From contig CP170502.1 in NCBI GenBank assembly GCA_047947185.1, forward strand, positions 5,208,001 to 5,272,000: a DNA stretch of 64,000 bases, given 5' to 3'. The notes beneath the pieces were generated by a model, which had not been told where the DNA came from, ran no database searches, and worked only from the letters and a program-made list of their open reading frames with translations. This DNA comes from JANQJA01 sp047947185 (lineage in GTDB: Bacteria; Pseudomonadota; Gammaproteobacteria; Pseudomonadales; Azotimanducaceae). Below are positions 1 through 8,063 of this stretch, piece after piece (the first letter of the stretch is position 1; every line of letters begins with the position of its first letter). A program made the position numbers and the translations under genes.

Positions 1-38
1 GATTGTTGAATGGGCACAGGTAATTCGGGGTTGCATGG

Positions 39-1154
39 GTGAGTGAGGCTGATACATCACAGGAACTGGTGAACAGGAAAGCCCCGGCACGGCGTCAGCG
101 GGCCTGGTTACGCTTTCTGTCGATCGCCCTGGCACTGCACCTGCCCCTCTTTGTTTACCCCATACTGCGGCTGTGTGACTGGCTGGACCTGTCCTGGTGG
201 TTGACGAGCCTGATTTTTGTGCCCCTGGCCGGCAGCCAACTGATAACCCGGCTTTACCTGCGTGGACGGGAGAACTGGTGGGCGCGGGGTTACAGGATGC
301 TGGCCGATTTTTGGCTGGGACTGTCACCGCTGCTCCTGATGGCGCTGCTGGTGGCTGAAGTGCTGGTGCTTGCAACACCCCTCGCCAAAGATACTGCGGC
401 ACTTGCAACGATTGCCACCGCACTTCTTTTGGGTGGGCTTGGTATGGTTGCCGCCGTCAGGCCCATGGTCAAACGTATTTCCCTTGACGCGCCGGCGCTG
501 GCAGCGCCAGTTCGATTTGTCCAGATCACTGATGTCCACATTGGCTCACGGAGCGAACGCTTCCTCGCCGGCGTTGTCCATCGTGTTAATCAGCTTGAGC
601 CTGACTTCCTGTGTATCACCGGGGACTTTATTGACCAGACAGGGGTCACTTCAGACAAGCTGAAGTCGCTGAAGAGCCTGACCTGTCCGGTCTACTTCAC
701 GATCGGCAATCACGAAAAATATGAAGATCTTGACCAGATACTTCGACGCCTCTCGGACCTGGGTGTACAGGTGCTGCGTGACCGGGCGGTGATGCACCGG
801 GATGACCTGCAGGTGATTGGCATCGACGACATGGAAGATCCGGCCCAGGTCAAACGGCAGCTTTCGCGCATACCTGTAGCACCGGATTGTTTTAACCTGC
901 TGCTGTATCATCGTCCGCAGGGACTCGAGGATGCTGCCGGCGCAGGCATTGACCTGATGCTGAGCGGCCATACCCATAACGGGCAGATATTCCCGTTTAA
1001 CCTGGTGGTAGGTCGGGTGTTTGACAGGATCAAGGGGATGTACCGGCACGGTAACACGCGGCTTTACGTCTCGCAGGGGACGGGTACCTGGGGACCGGTG
1101 ATGCGGGTTGGCACCCGGGCTGAGATCACCCTGTTTGAACTGGCGGCCGGGTAG
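39..1154 (+). CDS. Membrane-anchored metallophosphoesterase (YkuE-like)
   Basis: A 371-residue protein starting at GTG. The first 150 or so residues are hydrophobic, with about four membrane segments. The second half is a calcineurin-type phosphoesterase domain. The metal-binding motifs appear in order: DVH (in QITDVHIGS), GD (ITGDFID), GNHE, a lone H in LLYHRP, and GHTHNGQ near the C-terminus. This N-terminal membrane plus C-terminal phosphoesterase layout matches the YkuE branch, some members of which act on lipid headgroups such as UDP-diacylglucosamine. The substrate here is unknown. It stands alone upstream of the iron transporter, with 68 bp and a Fur box between them. Confidence 0.85.
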   Translation: MSEADTSQELVNRKAPARRQRAWLRFLSIALALHLPLFVYPILRLCDWLDLSWWLTSLIFVPLAGSQLITRLYLRGRENWWARGYRMLADFWLGLSPLLLMALLVAEVLVLATPLAKDTAALATIATALLLGGLGMVAAVRPMVKRISLDAPALAAPVRFVQITDVHIGSRSERFLAGVVHRVNQLEPDFLCITGDFIDQTGVTSDKLKSLKSLTCPVYFTIGNHEKYEDLDQILRRLSDLGVQVLRDRAVMHRDDLQVIGIDDMEDPAQVKRQLSRIPVAPDCFNLLLYHRPQGLEDAAGAGIDLMLSGHTHNGQIFPFNLVVGRVFDRIKGMYRHGNTRLYVSQGTGTWGPVMRVGTRAEITLFELAAG

Positions 1155-1177
1155 GAAAACTTTCGGGCTTGCGCGCC

Positions 1178-1200
1178 CAAATGATAATAATTATCATTTG
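1178..1200. promoter_or_regulatory. Fur box upstream of the iron ABC operon
   Basis: An 11-bp arm (CAAATGATAAT) and its exact reverse complement flank a single central A, giving a perfect 23-bp palindrome. The core ATGATAAT/ATTATCAT agrees closely with the known Fur consensus built from GATAAT hexamers. It ends 22 bp before the ATG of the binding-protein gene, so bound Fur-Fe(II) would block transcription or initiation. Regulation by Fur is inferred from the motif and the iron-transport genes that follow. Confidence 0.85.
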
Positions 1201-1222
1201 TGATTCACTCGACGGGACTGAT

Positions 1223-2224
1223 ATGAAAATACTGCTTCTTGGCCTGCTGCTGCTTGCGGAAACCACACTGGCCGCCAGCATCAACGTTTACTCTGGCCGC
1301 AATGAGTCACTGATCAAGCCATTGCTGGATGCCTTTGAACAGGATACGGGTATTGAGGTCAACCTGGTGACGGGGAGCGCCGACACGCTGATCAACCGTT
1401 TGCAGCTTGAAGGGCGCAATTCACCGGCTGACCTGTTGCTCACGGTGGATGTCGGGCGACTGCACCGCGCCCAGGAAGCGGACCTGCTGGCGCCGGTTGA
1501 TTCAACGGTCCTTGCGCAGGTCATACCTGCCCAATACCGTGATCCGCACGGACACTGGTTTGGGTTATCACTGCGATCCCGGGTACTGGTGTATGCACCA
1601 GATCGCGTTGATGCCAGCCGACTGTCCACCTACGAGGCATTGGCTGACCCGGAATGGAAAGGGCGCATCTGTATCCGGTCTTCATCCAACATCTACAACC
1701 AGTCCCTGGTTGCCTCCATGATTGCGGCGGACGGGGTGCCGGCCACGGAAGCCTGGGCGCGTGGACTGGTTGCGAACATGGCCCGGCCACCGGGGGGTGG
1801 TGATCGCGACCAGATCAAGGCAGTAGCCGCCGGGCAATGTGACCTTGCCGTGGTTAACAACTATTACCTGGCGGGCATGCTGTCGTCCACGGATGCGAGC
1901 GAGCGTGCCATGGCGCAGCAGGTTGTGCTCTTCTGGCCCAACCAGGAAGGCCGTGGCGCACACGTTAACGTGAGTGGCGCCGGGGTTACCCGGGCTGCAA
2001 AGAACCGTGCAGAAGCCGTGGCATTGCTTGAGTACCTGGTCAGTGAATCTGCCCAGTCCTGGTATGCCAAAACCAACCATGAGTACCCCGTACGCGCTGA
2101 CGTTGAGAACAGCGAACTGCAGAAACTGTGGGGTGCCTACAAGGCGGACAGCCAGTCGTTACCTGAGCTCGGCAAATTCAACGAGGCGGCCGTGCGTCTC
2201 ATGGACAGGGCTGGGTGGAAATAG
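1223..2224 (+). CDS. fbpA: Iron(III) ABC transporter, periplasmic binding protein
   Basis: The start is placed at the ATG at 1223, because an upstream extension would run through the Fur box and this ATG begins a clean signal peptide (MKILLLGLLLLAETTLAA). The mature protein begins INVYSGRNESL, typical of FbpA/FutA/IdiA ferric-binding proteins. The adjacent tyrosines that bind Fe(III) in this family are visible in VVNNYYLAGM, around residue 210. At 333 residues it has the usual length. It is the first gene of a three-gene operon with permease and ATPase and lies directly behind a Fur box, which supports periplasmic ferric iron capture induced by iron starvation. The symbol is by family resemblance. 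Confidence 0.9.
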   Translation: MKILLLGLLLLAETTLAASINVYSGRNESLIKPLLDAFEQDTGIEVNLVTGSADTLINRLQLEGRNSPADLLLTVDVGRLHRAQEADLLAPVDSTVLAQVIPAQYRDPHGHWFGLSLRSRVLVYAPDRVDASRLSTYEALADPEWKGRICIRSSSNIYNQSLVASMIAADGVPATEAWARGLVANMARPPGGGDRDQIKAVAAGQCDLAVVNNYYLAGMLSSTDASERAMAQQVVLFWPNQEGRGAHVNVSGAGVTRAAKNRAEAVALLEYLVSESAQSWYAKTNHEYPVRADVENSELQKLWGAYKADSQSLPELGKFNEAAVRLMDRAGWK

Positions 2225-2237
2225 CGGTCAGTCCATT

Positions 2238-3851
2238 GTGACTTTTGTTCTCGGGCTGCTCTGCCTGTTACTGCTGGCGCCCCTCATCTCTGTCTTTTCT
2301 TTCCTGCTGCAGGGTGACACCGGGGTGCTTGGCCATCTCGTGGACACGGTGCTTGCCGATTACGTGAGCCATTCACTGTTGCTCATGGCGGGAGTCGGGT
2401 CGACGGTGCTGGTCATTGCCGTGTTGCCCGCCTGGCTGGTCACCATGTACCGGTTTCCACTCAGCCGACTGCTGGAATGGGCCCTGCTCCTGCCGCTGGC
2501 AATGCCAGCCTACATTATTGCCTATACCTACACTGGCGCACTGGATGTCGCTGGCCCGGTGCAGACGTTCATCCGTACAATCTTCGGGGTTGGCTTTGGT
2601 GAATACTATTTTCCCGAGATTCGCTCGATTGGCGGCGCAACCGTGATGCTGTCACTGGTGCTTTATCCCTATGTCTACCTGCTGGCGCGTACAGCCTTTG
2701 TTGAGCAGTCCGTGTGCGTGCTTGAGGTTTCCCGCACGCTGGGATGTTCGCCGCGGCAGGCCTTTTTCCGGGTTGCCCTGCCCCTGGCGCGCCCCGCGAT
2801 TGTGGCGGGTATGGCGCTTGTGCTGATGGAAACACTGGCAGACTACGGCACGGTGCAATATTTTGGTGTGCCGGTGTTTACCACGGGCATTTTCCGAACC
2901 TGGTTTGGCCTGGGCAGCAGTGCCGGCGCGGCGCAGTTGTCCGCAATGCTGGTAACGTTTGTTGGCCTGCTGGCCGTGCTGGAAGGGCTATCCCGGCGCC
3001 AGGCACAGTATCACCATACCGGTCAACGCTATTCCCGGTTGCCGCGCCAGACGCTGGGGGGTGGGGCGGCAGTAGTGGCGTTCATCTACTGCAGCCTGCC
3101 CGTGCTGCTGGGTTTTGTTGTCCCGGTTGGGCTGCTCGGATATTGGGCATTGGGTCACTGGCAGTCTGTCGTTGATGACAGTTTCCTCGAGCTTGCCACC
3201 AATACCCTCCTGCTGGCCCTGACGGTAGCGCTGATTGCCCTGCTGCCTGCGCTGTTTGCCGCGTATGCCAGGAGACGGAGGCCCGGTCAGGTGACCAGTG
3301 CCCTGCATCGTTGCCTGGGGCTTGGCTATGCCATGCCCGGCACTGTCATTGCGGTAGGTGTGCTGATACCGTTCGCCTGGTTTGACAATACCCTTGACGA
3401 ATTCATGCGTGATCATTTTGATGTCAGCACGGGGCTCCTCTTGTCCGGCACGGTGTTTGCCCTCATTTTTGCCTACGTGGTGCGGTTTGTTGCCGTGTCG
3501 CTTGGCTCGGTTGACGCTGGCCTCAGCCGGCTGAAACCCGCGGCGGACGACGTGGCAAGGACCCTTGGGCTCACCGGCGTTAGGATCCTCTACCGTGTTC
3601 ATCTACCGGTGATGCGCGGCAGCCTGTTGACGGCCGCATTGCTGGTGTTTGTGGACGTGATGAAAGAACTGCCGGCAACCCTGGTACTGCGACCGTTCAA
3701 CTTCAATACGCTTGCCGTCAAGACCTATGAACTGGCAAACGATGAACGCCTGATGGAAGCGGCAACACCCGCGCTGTTGATTGTCATTGTCGGCATCCTG
3801 CCGGTTGTGCTGCTGAGTCGGGCCATCTCTGGTTCAAGGGTTGGCGAATGA
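2238..3851 (+). CDS. fbpB: Iron(III) ABC transporter, fused two-domain permease
   Basis: The open frame extends far upstream inside fbpA, but homology begins near 2238, where an in-frame GTG gives MTFVLGLLCLLLLAPLISV, the first membrane helix. The product is about 537 residues with roughly twelve hydrophobic segments in two homologous halves. Each half carries the cytoplasmic EAA-type coupling loop: RTLGCSPRQAFFRVALP and RTLGLTGVRILYRVHLP. That is the FbpB/SfuB layout, in which one polypeptide forms the whole transmembrane channel. It begins 13 bp after fbpA and its stop overlaps the ATPase start by 4 bp, indicating coupled translation. The exact start is less certain than the function. Confidence 0.88.
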   Translation: MTFVLGLLCLLLLAPLISVFSFLLQGDTGVLGHLVDTVLADYVSHSLLLMAGVGSTVLVIAVLPAWLVTMYRFPLSRLLEWALLLPLAMPAYIIAYTYTGALDVAGPVQTFIRTIFGVGFGEYYFPEIRSIGGATVMLSLVLYPYVYLLARTAFVEQSVCVLEVSRTLGCSPRQAFFRVALPLARPAIVAGMALVLMETLADYGTVQYFGVPVFTTGIFRTWFGLGSSAGAAQLSAMLVTFVGLLAVLEGLSRRQAQYHHTGQRYSRLPRQTLGGGAAVVAFIYCSLPVLLGFVVPVGLLGYWALGHWQSVVDDSFLELATNTLLLALTVALIALLPALFAAYARRRRPGQVTSALHRCLGLGYAMPGTVIAVGVLIPFAWFDNTLDEFMRDHFDVSTGLLLSGTVFALIFAYVVRFVAVSLGSVDAGLSRLKPAADDVARTLGLTGVRILYRVHLPVMRGSLLTAALLVFVDVMKELPATLVLRPFNFNTLAVKTYELANDERLMEAATPALLIVIVGILPVVLLSRAISGSRVGE

Positions 3852-4882
3852 GCAGGATGCTGGAGGTGAGGCAGGCTGATGTTGCCATTGGTGGTCACCG
3901 AATTGTCGAGAACCTGAGTCTTGGCCTTGCGCCCGGGACTATTGCCTGCCTGCTGGGTCCCAGCGGCTGTGGCAAGACAACCTTGCTGCGTGCAATTGCG
4001 GGTTTTGTCGAGACGGTGGCCGGCGATATCCGAATTGACGGCGAGGTGGTAAGCGCACCAGGTGTCATGGTGCCGGTGGAGCGGCGCAACGTTGGCATGG
4101 TATTTCAGGACTTTGCCCTGTTTCCGCACCTGTCCGTAGCAGCCAATATCGGGTTTGGCATAGCGCGCGCCGGCCGGGAAGCCCGGGTGCTTGAGGTGGC
4201 GACCATGCTGGGTATCGCTGACCTGCTGGAAGCATTTCCGCACAGGCTTTCGGGTGGTCAACAACAGCGGGTTGCGGTAGCCCGGGCCATGGCACCACGA
4301 CCGCAAATCCTGCTGCTGGATGAGCCGTTTTCGGGGCTGGATATTGAACTGCGCGAGCAGATAGCGAGGGACATTCGAGGGGTGCTGAAGAAAGAGGGTA
4401 TTACGGCCATGCTGGTTACCCACAACCAGGCGGAAGCTTTTGCCATGGCGGATGAGGTTGGCATCATGCGTAGTGGACGACTGCTGCAATGGGGATCACC
4501 CAGGGACCTGTATTACCGGCCCGCCCTGAGGGAGGTTGCCAACTTTATTGGTGAGGGGCGGTTCCTGCCCGGCCATGTGCTCGCTGACGGTGTGATCACA
4601 ACCGCACTGGGTCGCTTCAGCCGGCCGGAAATCGGCCCCGCAGACGCAGGCAGGGTAGTCGATGTGCTGATTCGGCCGGATATGGTGGAACTTGTTGAAG
4701 AAGGTGAGGTGCAGGCCAGGGTTAGGGAAGCGCTGTTCCGGGGTGCGCAAACCGCTGCGCTGCTTGAATTGCCCGGGGGTCTGGAAGTGCTTGCGCTGGT
4801 GCCGGGCGGCCTGCCTCTCACCGTCGGCGACAGGGCATTCGTCCGCGCGACGCTGACCGGGGCCGTTGTATTCCTGGACTAG
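3848..4882 (+). CDS. fbpC: Iron(III) ABC transporter, ATP-binding protein
   Basis: The 344-residue ATPase has Walker A GPSGCGKTT, a Q-loop in GMVFQDFALFPHL, signature LSGGQQQRVAVARA, Walker B ILLLDEPFSGLD and an H-loop in VTHNQAEA. The last 110 residues or so look like a TOBE-type regulatory domain, as in FbpC. The gene overlaps fbpB by 4 bp (ATGA). It completes the importer: FbpA binds ferric iron, FbpB is the channel and this protein drives transport at the inner face. Its 3' end overlaps the convergent PilZ gene by 4 bp. Confidence 0.92.
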   Translation: MSRMLEVRQADVAIGGHRIVENLSLGLAPGTIACLLGPSGCGKTTLLRAIAGFVETVAGDIRIDGEVVSAPGVMVPVERRNVGMVFQDFALFPHLSVAANIGFGIARAGREARVLEVATMLGIADLLEAFPHRLSGGQQQRVAVARAMAPRPQILLLDEPFSGLDIELREQIARDIRGVLKKEGITAMLVTHNQAEAFAMADEVGIMRSGRLLQWGSPRDLYYRPALREVANFIGEGRFLPGHVLADGVITTALGRFSRPEIGPADAGRVVDVLIRPDMVELVEEGEVQARVREALFRGAQTAALLELPGGLEVLALVPGGLPLTVGDRAFVRATLTGAVVFLD

Positions 4883-5241
4883 GCAGCCAGCATGTCCGCC
4901 ACAATCTCTTTCCAGCGCTGTATATCCGTGTCGTCAGACTCGAACAGCAGGAATCCCAGGCGGTAGGCGTCACTGGCAGCATCCGGGCGTTTCCACTTGA
5001 CCTCACCCACCAGGAAAATGGGATCAGCGTTGTGCAGGTCGACACAGAGCCGCAGGATGCTGCCAGCGGCAATCTCCTCGTCGACCACCACCTGCAGGCC
5101 GTTGGCTGACAGGTCAAGTGAGTTACACATGATGACGTTGCCTGGCGAATTGCTGGCTGATGCAAGCACCTCAATAAACACGGTTTCCTCAAGTTCGAGC
5201 CGGGTTTCCACCCTGTGCTCATTCTCCGGTAAGGTCGTCAT
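4879..5241 (-). CDS. PilZ-domain protein
   Basis: A 120-residue single-domain protein with the c-di-GMP-binding signature of PilZ: an arginine motif near the N-terminus (HRVETRLEL, giving RxxxR) followed by DLSANG (DxSxxG) around residue 48. The remainder (SILRLCVDL, FLVGEVKW, YRLGFLLFE) fits the PilZ beta-barrel. Its start lies 23 bp inside the end of the DUF1631 gene, so the two are probably translated together. PilZ and DUF1631 pairs are common in gammaproteobacteria and suggest c-di-GMP-responsive control. The output is unknown. Confidence 0.85.
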   Translation of the reverse strand: MTTLPENEHRVETRLELEETVFIEVLASASNSPGNVIMCNSLDLSANGLQVVVDEEIAAGSILRLCVDLHNADPIFLVGEVKWKRPDAASDAYRLGFLLFESDDTDIQRWKEIVADMLAA

Positions 5242-7051
5242 AACTCTTGTGCCTGTCGTTTCTTAGTCGAGATACCACTTCTGCCAACGTATCCTCAAAT
5301 TCGACGCCCTCGTCCTGGATCTGTCCCTGTCCCGCTACCAGCAATTGTATCAATTGGTCGCTGGTGTACTCACCCACCCGCTGTCCCGTGCGATTGACAA
5401 ATATCATCTTGTCAGTGGCCGAGATGCGCACGGCAAGTTTGCATTCTGTCAACTCGCCGTTAGCATCCGGCAATCGGAGCCAGGCACCGACAGCAAGTTC
5501 CGTGACCCGCTGGCTCGTCTCAGCAATGACGGCGGGATCAGCCGCAGCCATAATGGCACTGGCGGCTTCAAGCCGGGCTCGGCGCTCGGATTCTATCCGC
5601 CGCTGCTCCTCGTCCTCCCGGGCCCTGGCCAGGGCTGCAGCCTCGGCGAGTGCCTTCGCCCTGGCCGCCTCGCGCGCCGCTTCCTGCCGTTCTGCTTCAG
5701 CGCGCCTTTCCTCAAAGCGCCTGATTTGTTTTTCCCGCTCCTGGATCAGCCCTTCGTAATAGGTCCGGAAGGTGCTGGAGAAGATGAGTTCGCCGCCCAC
5801 GGGGCGTGCAACCGCGGAAGACACAAGGTAGGCAAACTCGTCAAAAGAGAGTTGCATAACTTTCATACCGTTATGATTGGTGAACAGTAACTGCTGGACG
5901 TCATCGAGTTTTGCCACCAGTTTGATCCGCATGACCCCCCCATCACTTTCGTAGGTGAACCATTGTCCCGGCGCAAATGACTTCACACGCCGCAACAGCA
6001 CCCGCGAAACCTTGGCACGACTCGCGTCCCGGGTGGCCCCGGCAATGGGATCAAACGGCTCAAACGCCAGTGGCTCGCCGCTCACCAGATTGACATGGTC
6101 AGTCTGGATGACTGCCACGGCTTCGCCGGCAGCCTCAGGATCGTGCTCAAGGGCAAGCAACAGTTCCTCCACCTCACCCGGCAGGTGTTCAACAATCCTG
6201 TAAAGCTTCTGGTTGTCTGCCGCAATCTGGTCGGGGTCAGCCCCCACAGGCGGCTGGTAGGTCCATACCAGCGTGTCGGTGATCTGTCGCGCCCGGGTCC
6301 ATTGTTCACTCTCAACACCTTTTGTCAGGATGATCAACTGGACGGATTCGTACCAGGGGCCCTTCAGGAATTCAGCCGCGGATCGGGTAAGTTGTTTGTT
6401 CTCCATGGCACGGTTGATCATGTCCGCAGCAATGAAGCGCGACTGCTGGGTACGCAACTGGCCGGTTTCGGCGGCAATCAGGCGTTCTTCCAGTTTCTGC
6501 ACACGGCCAAGTTCCCGTCCGAGGAAAGTCCGGGTTTCTTCAAGCAGGGGAGCCGGATCATCAACACCGGCCGCAAGTTTGTCCGCGGTTGTTGTCAGGA
6601 ATGCCAGCAATTTGTCACCCTGGCGACCCAGCCCGGGGCACCAGCCCAGCATGGCTGCCACCAACAGATCCAGCAGGTTGAGGATGCCAGGCTCGGGGCG
6701 CAGCGGCAGGGTGGGGTGCCGCAACAGGTGGCAGGCGACTTCTGGCAGTGTTGTCCTCAGTGCCTGCTCCACTTCCGGCTCCAGCCGGGTCAGCGCGAAG
6801 ATGATTTTTACGCAGTCGTCTACCGAGGCCAGCAGTGCCAGATCGCGGGGACCAGGACCATCGGTTTCGGTGGTGACCTGCTGACGCAGGGAAGAAGGCA
6901 CGTCTCCGACCAGTGAGCGCAGTCTCGTCACCAGTTCCGCGGTCGCAATACCCTGGGTTCCCGGGCCCGAGAGCGGCGCGTCAGCAGGCAGATAACGGTG
7001 CGCCAGCGCCTTGGTGACCGTCTCTGACGTAATCGGTGCGAAGGTGGACAT
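5219..7051 (-). CDS. DUF1631-family protein
   Basis: A 610-residue soluble protein with the DUF1631 hallmark region around residues 225-275 (FLKGPWYESVQLIILTKG). The last 270 residues hold two copies of a similar beta-rich module: one with FAPGQWFTYES...LLFTNHNGMKVMQLSFDEF and one with VGAWLRLPD...MIFVNRTGQRVGEYTSDQL. A highly charged coiled coil of about 60 residues, rich in Arg, Glu and Ala, separates them. Full-length members I recall are usually longer. Function is not established for the family. The overlap with the PilZ gene suggests a joint role in c-di-GMP signalling, which is inference. Confidence 0.8.
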   Translation of the reverse strand: MSTFAPITSETVTKALAHRYLPADAPLSGPGTQGIATAELVTRLRSLVGDVPSSLRQQVTTETDGPGPRDLALLASVDDCVKIIFALTRLEPEVEQALRTTLPEVACHLLRHPTLPLRPEPGILNLLDLLVAAMLGWCPGLGRQGDKLLAFLTTTADKLAAGVDDPAPLLEETRTFLGRELGRVQKLEERLIAAETGQLRTQQSRFIAADMINRAMENKQLTRSAAEFLKGPWYESVQLIILTKGVESEQWTRARQITDTLVWTYQPPVGADPDQIAADNQKLYRIVEHLPGEVEELLLALEHDPEAAGEAVAVIQTDHVNLVSGEPLAFEPFDPIAGATRDASRAKVSRVLLRRVKSFAPGQWFTYESDGGVMRIKLVAKLDDVQQLLFTNHNGMKVMQLSFDEFAYLVSSAVARPVGGELIFSSTFRTYYEGLIQEREKQIRRFEERRAEAERQEAAREAARAKALAEAAALARAREDEEQRRIESERRARLEAASAIMAAADPAVIAETSQRVTELAVGAWLRLPDANGELTECKLAVRISATDKMIFVNRTGQRVGEYTSDQLIQLLVAGQGQIQDEGVEFEDTLAEVVSRLRNDRHKSYDDLTGE

Positions 7052-7144
7052 CTTTCCGTGAGATCCTCTTGAGGGCCTAATGTTAGCAATATGTCCCGGG
7101 CTGCAGTAGTCCGAACTGACAGACGACCGGGGGCCCGTTTGTCC

Positions 7145-7153
7145 TGCTATAAT
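7145..7153 (+). promoter_or_regulatory. Extended -10 promoter of the alpha/beta hydrolase gene
   Basis: TGCTATAAT is a consensus -10 box (TATAAT at 7148-7153) with the upstream TGn extension that lets RNA polymerase work without a good -35. No convincing -35 is seen. The expected transcript start is about 25 bp before the ATG at 7185, leaving room for the GGAGA ribosome-binding site at 7170. Confidence 0.6.
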
Positions 7154-7184
7154 CGCGCACTTTCATTGCGGAGACAGCGACCCC

Positions 7185-8057
7185 ATGTCCACTGGTAAGC
7201 CCAGTCCAACCTCGCATTCCTATTTTTCCCAGCGCCTTCGGTTGCACTATCTTGACTGGGGCAATGAAGGTGCGCCGACCCTGCTGTTGGTACACGGCAA
7301 CCGTGACCATTGCCACAACTGGGACTGGGTAGCCTCAGACCTGGCGAGTGAATATCACGTGGTGGCACCGGATTTCCGTGGTCATGGTGACTCCCAGTGG
7401 GTCATTGGCAGCGCCTACAGCCACTCCGAGTACGTCTATGACCTTGCCCAGTTGATACATCAGCGCAATCTCGGGCCACTGCACGTCATTGCTCACTCAC
7501 TGGGTGGTGGTGTGGCGCTGCGTTATGCCGGCATCTATCCTGAGATGATCCGGAAGATGATTGTGATAGAAGGCTGGGGTGGACCTCCTTCCATGTACAA
7601 CCAGCAGCCCGTACATGAACGCATGAAGAACTGGATTGAGCAGACGCGCAAGGTGTCGGGACGCCTGCCCAAGCGGTATGCCTCGCTGGAGGAGGCCTAT
7701 GAGCGTATGCAGGAAGCCAACAAGCACCTGAGCGCCGAGCAGGCCCGTCACCTGACGATCCACGGCAGTAACCAGAATGAAGACGGTACCTATAGTTGGA
7801 AGTTCGACAACTACACCCATGTGATGTCACCGTTTGACATGACCATGGACCAGTCGCGTGAGCTCTGGAAACGTATTGATGCACCCCTGCTGCTGGTTAG
7901 TGGCAAGGAAAGCTGGATGGGAATGGCGTCCCGGGAAGATCCCGCAACGCTGTTCCAGAACGCCCGTCATGTTGCCATGGAGAATGCAGGTCACTGGGTA
8001 CACCATGACCGTCTGGCAGACTTCCTGACACTGACGCGGGAGTTTTTTGGGCAGTAG
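7185..8057 (+). CDS. Alpha/beta-fold hydrolase
   Basis: A 290-residue cytoplasmic alpha/beta hydrolase. The oxyanion-hole region is LLVHGNRDHCHNW. The nucleophile elbow HSLGGG supplies the serine at about residue 107, and the catalytic His is in ENAGHWVHHD near residue 268. A cap region lies around residues 130-210 (KNWIEQTRKVSGRLP). This is the epoxide hydrolase/haloperoxidase-like superfamily, and many members are esterases or C-C hydrolases. The substrate cannot be read from the sequence. The gene is monocistronic, with its own promoter, and converges on the nucleotidase gene. Confidence 0.82.
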   Translation: MSTGKPSPTSHSYFSQRLRLHYLDWGNEGAPTLLLVHGNRDHCHNWDWVASDLASEYHVVAPDFRGHGDSQWVIGSAYSHSEYVYDLAQLIHQRNLGPLHVIAHSLGGGVALRYAGIYPEMIRKMIVIEGWGGPPSMYNQQPVHERMKNWIEQTRKVSGRLPKRYASLEEAYERMQEANKHLSAEQARHLTIHGSNQNEDGTYSWKFDNYTHVMSPFDMTMDQSRELWKRIDAPLLLVSGKESWMGMASREDPATLFQNARHVAMENAGHWVHHDRLADFLTLTREFFGQ

Positions 8058-8063
8058 ATGCAG

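Noticed and set aside
6095..6916. A 273-residue plus-strand frame inside the DUF1631 gene
   Set aside because: Antisense shadow; no ribosome-binding site or motif.
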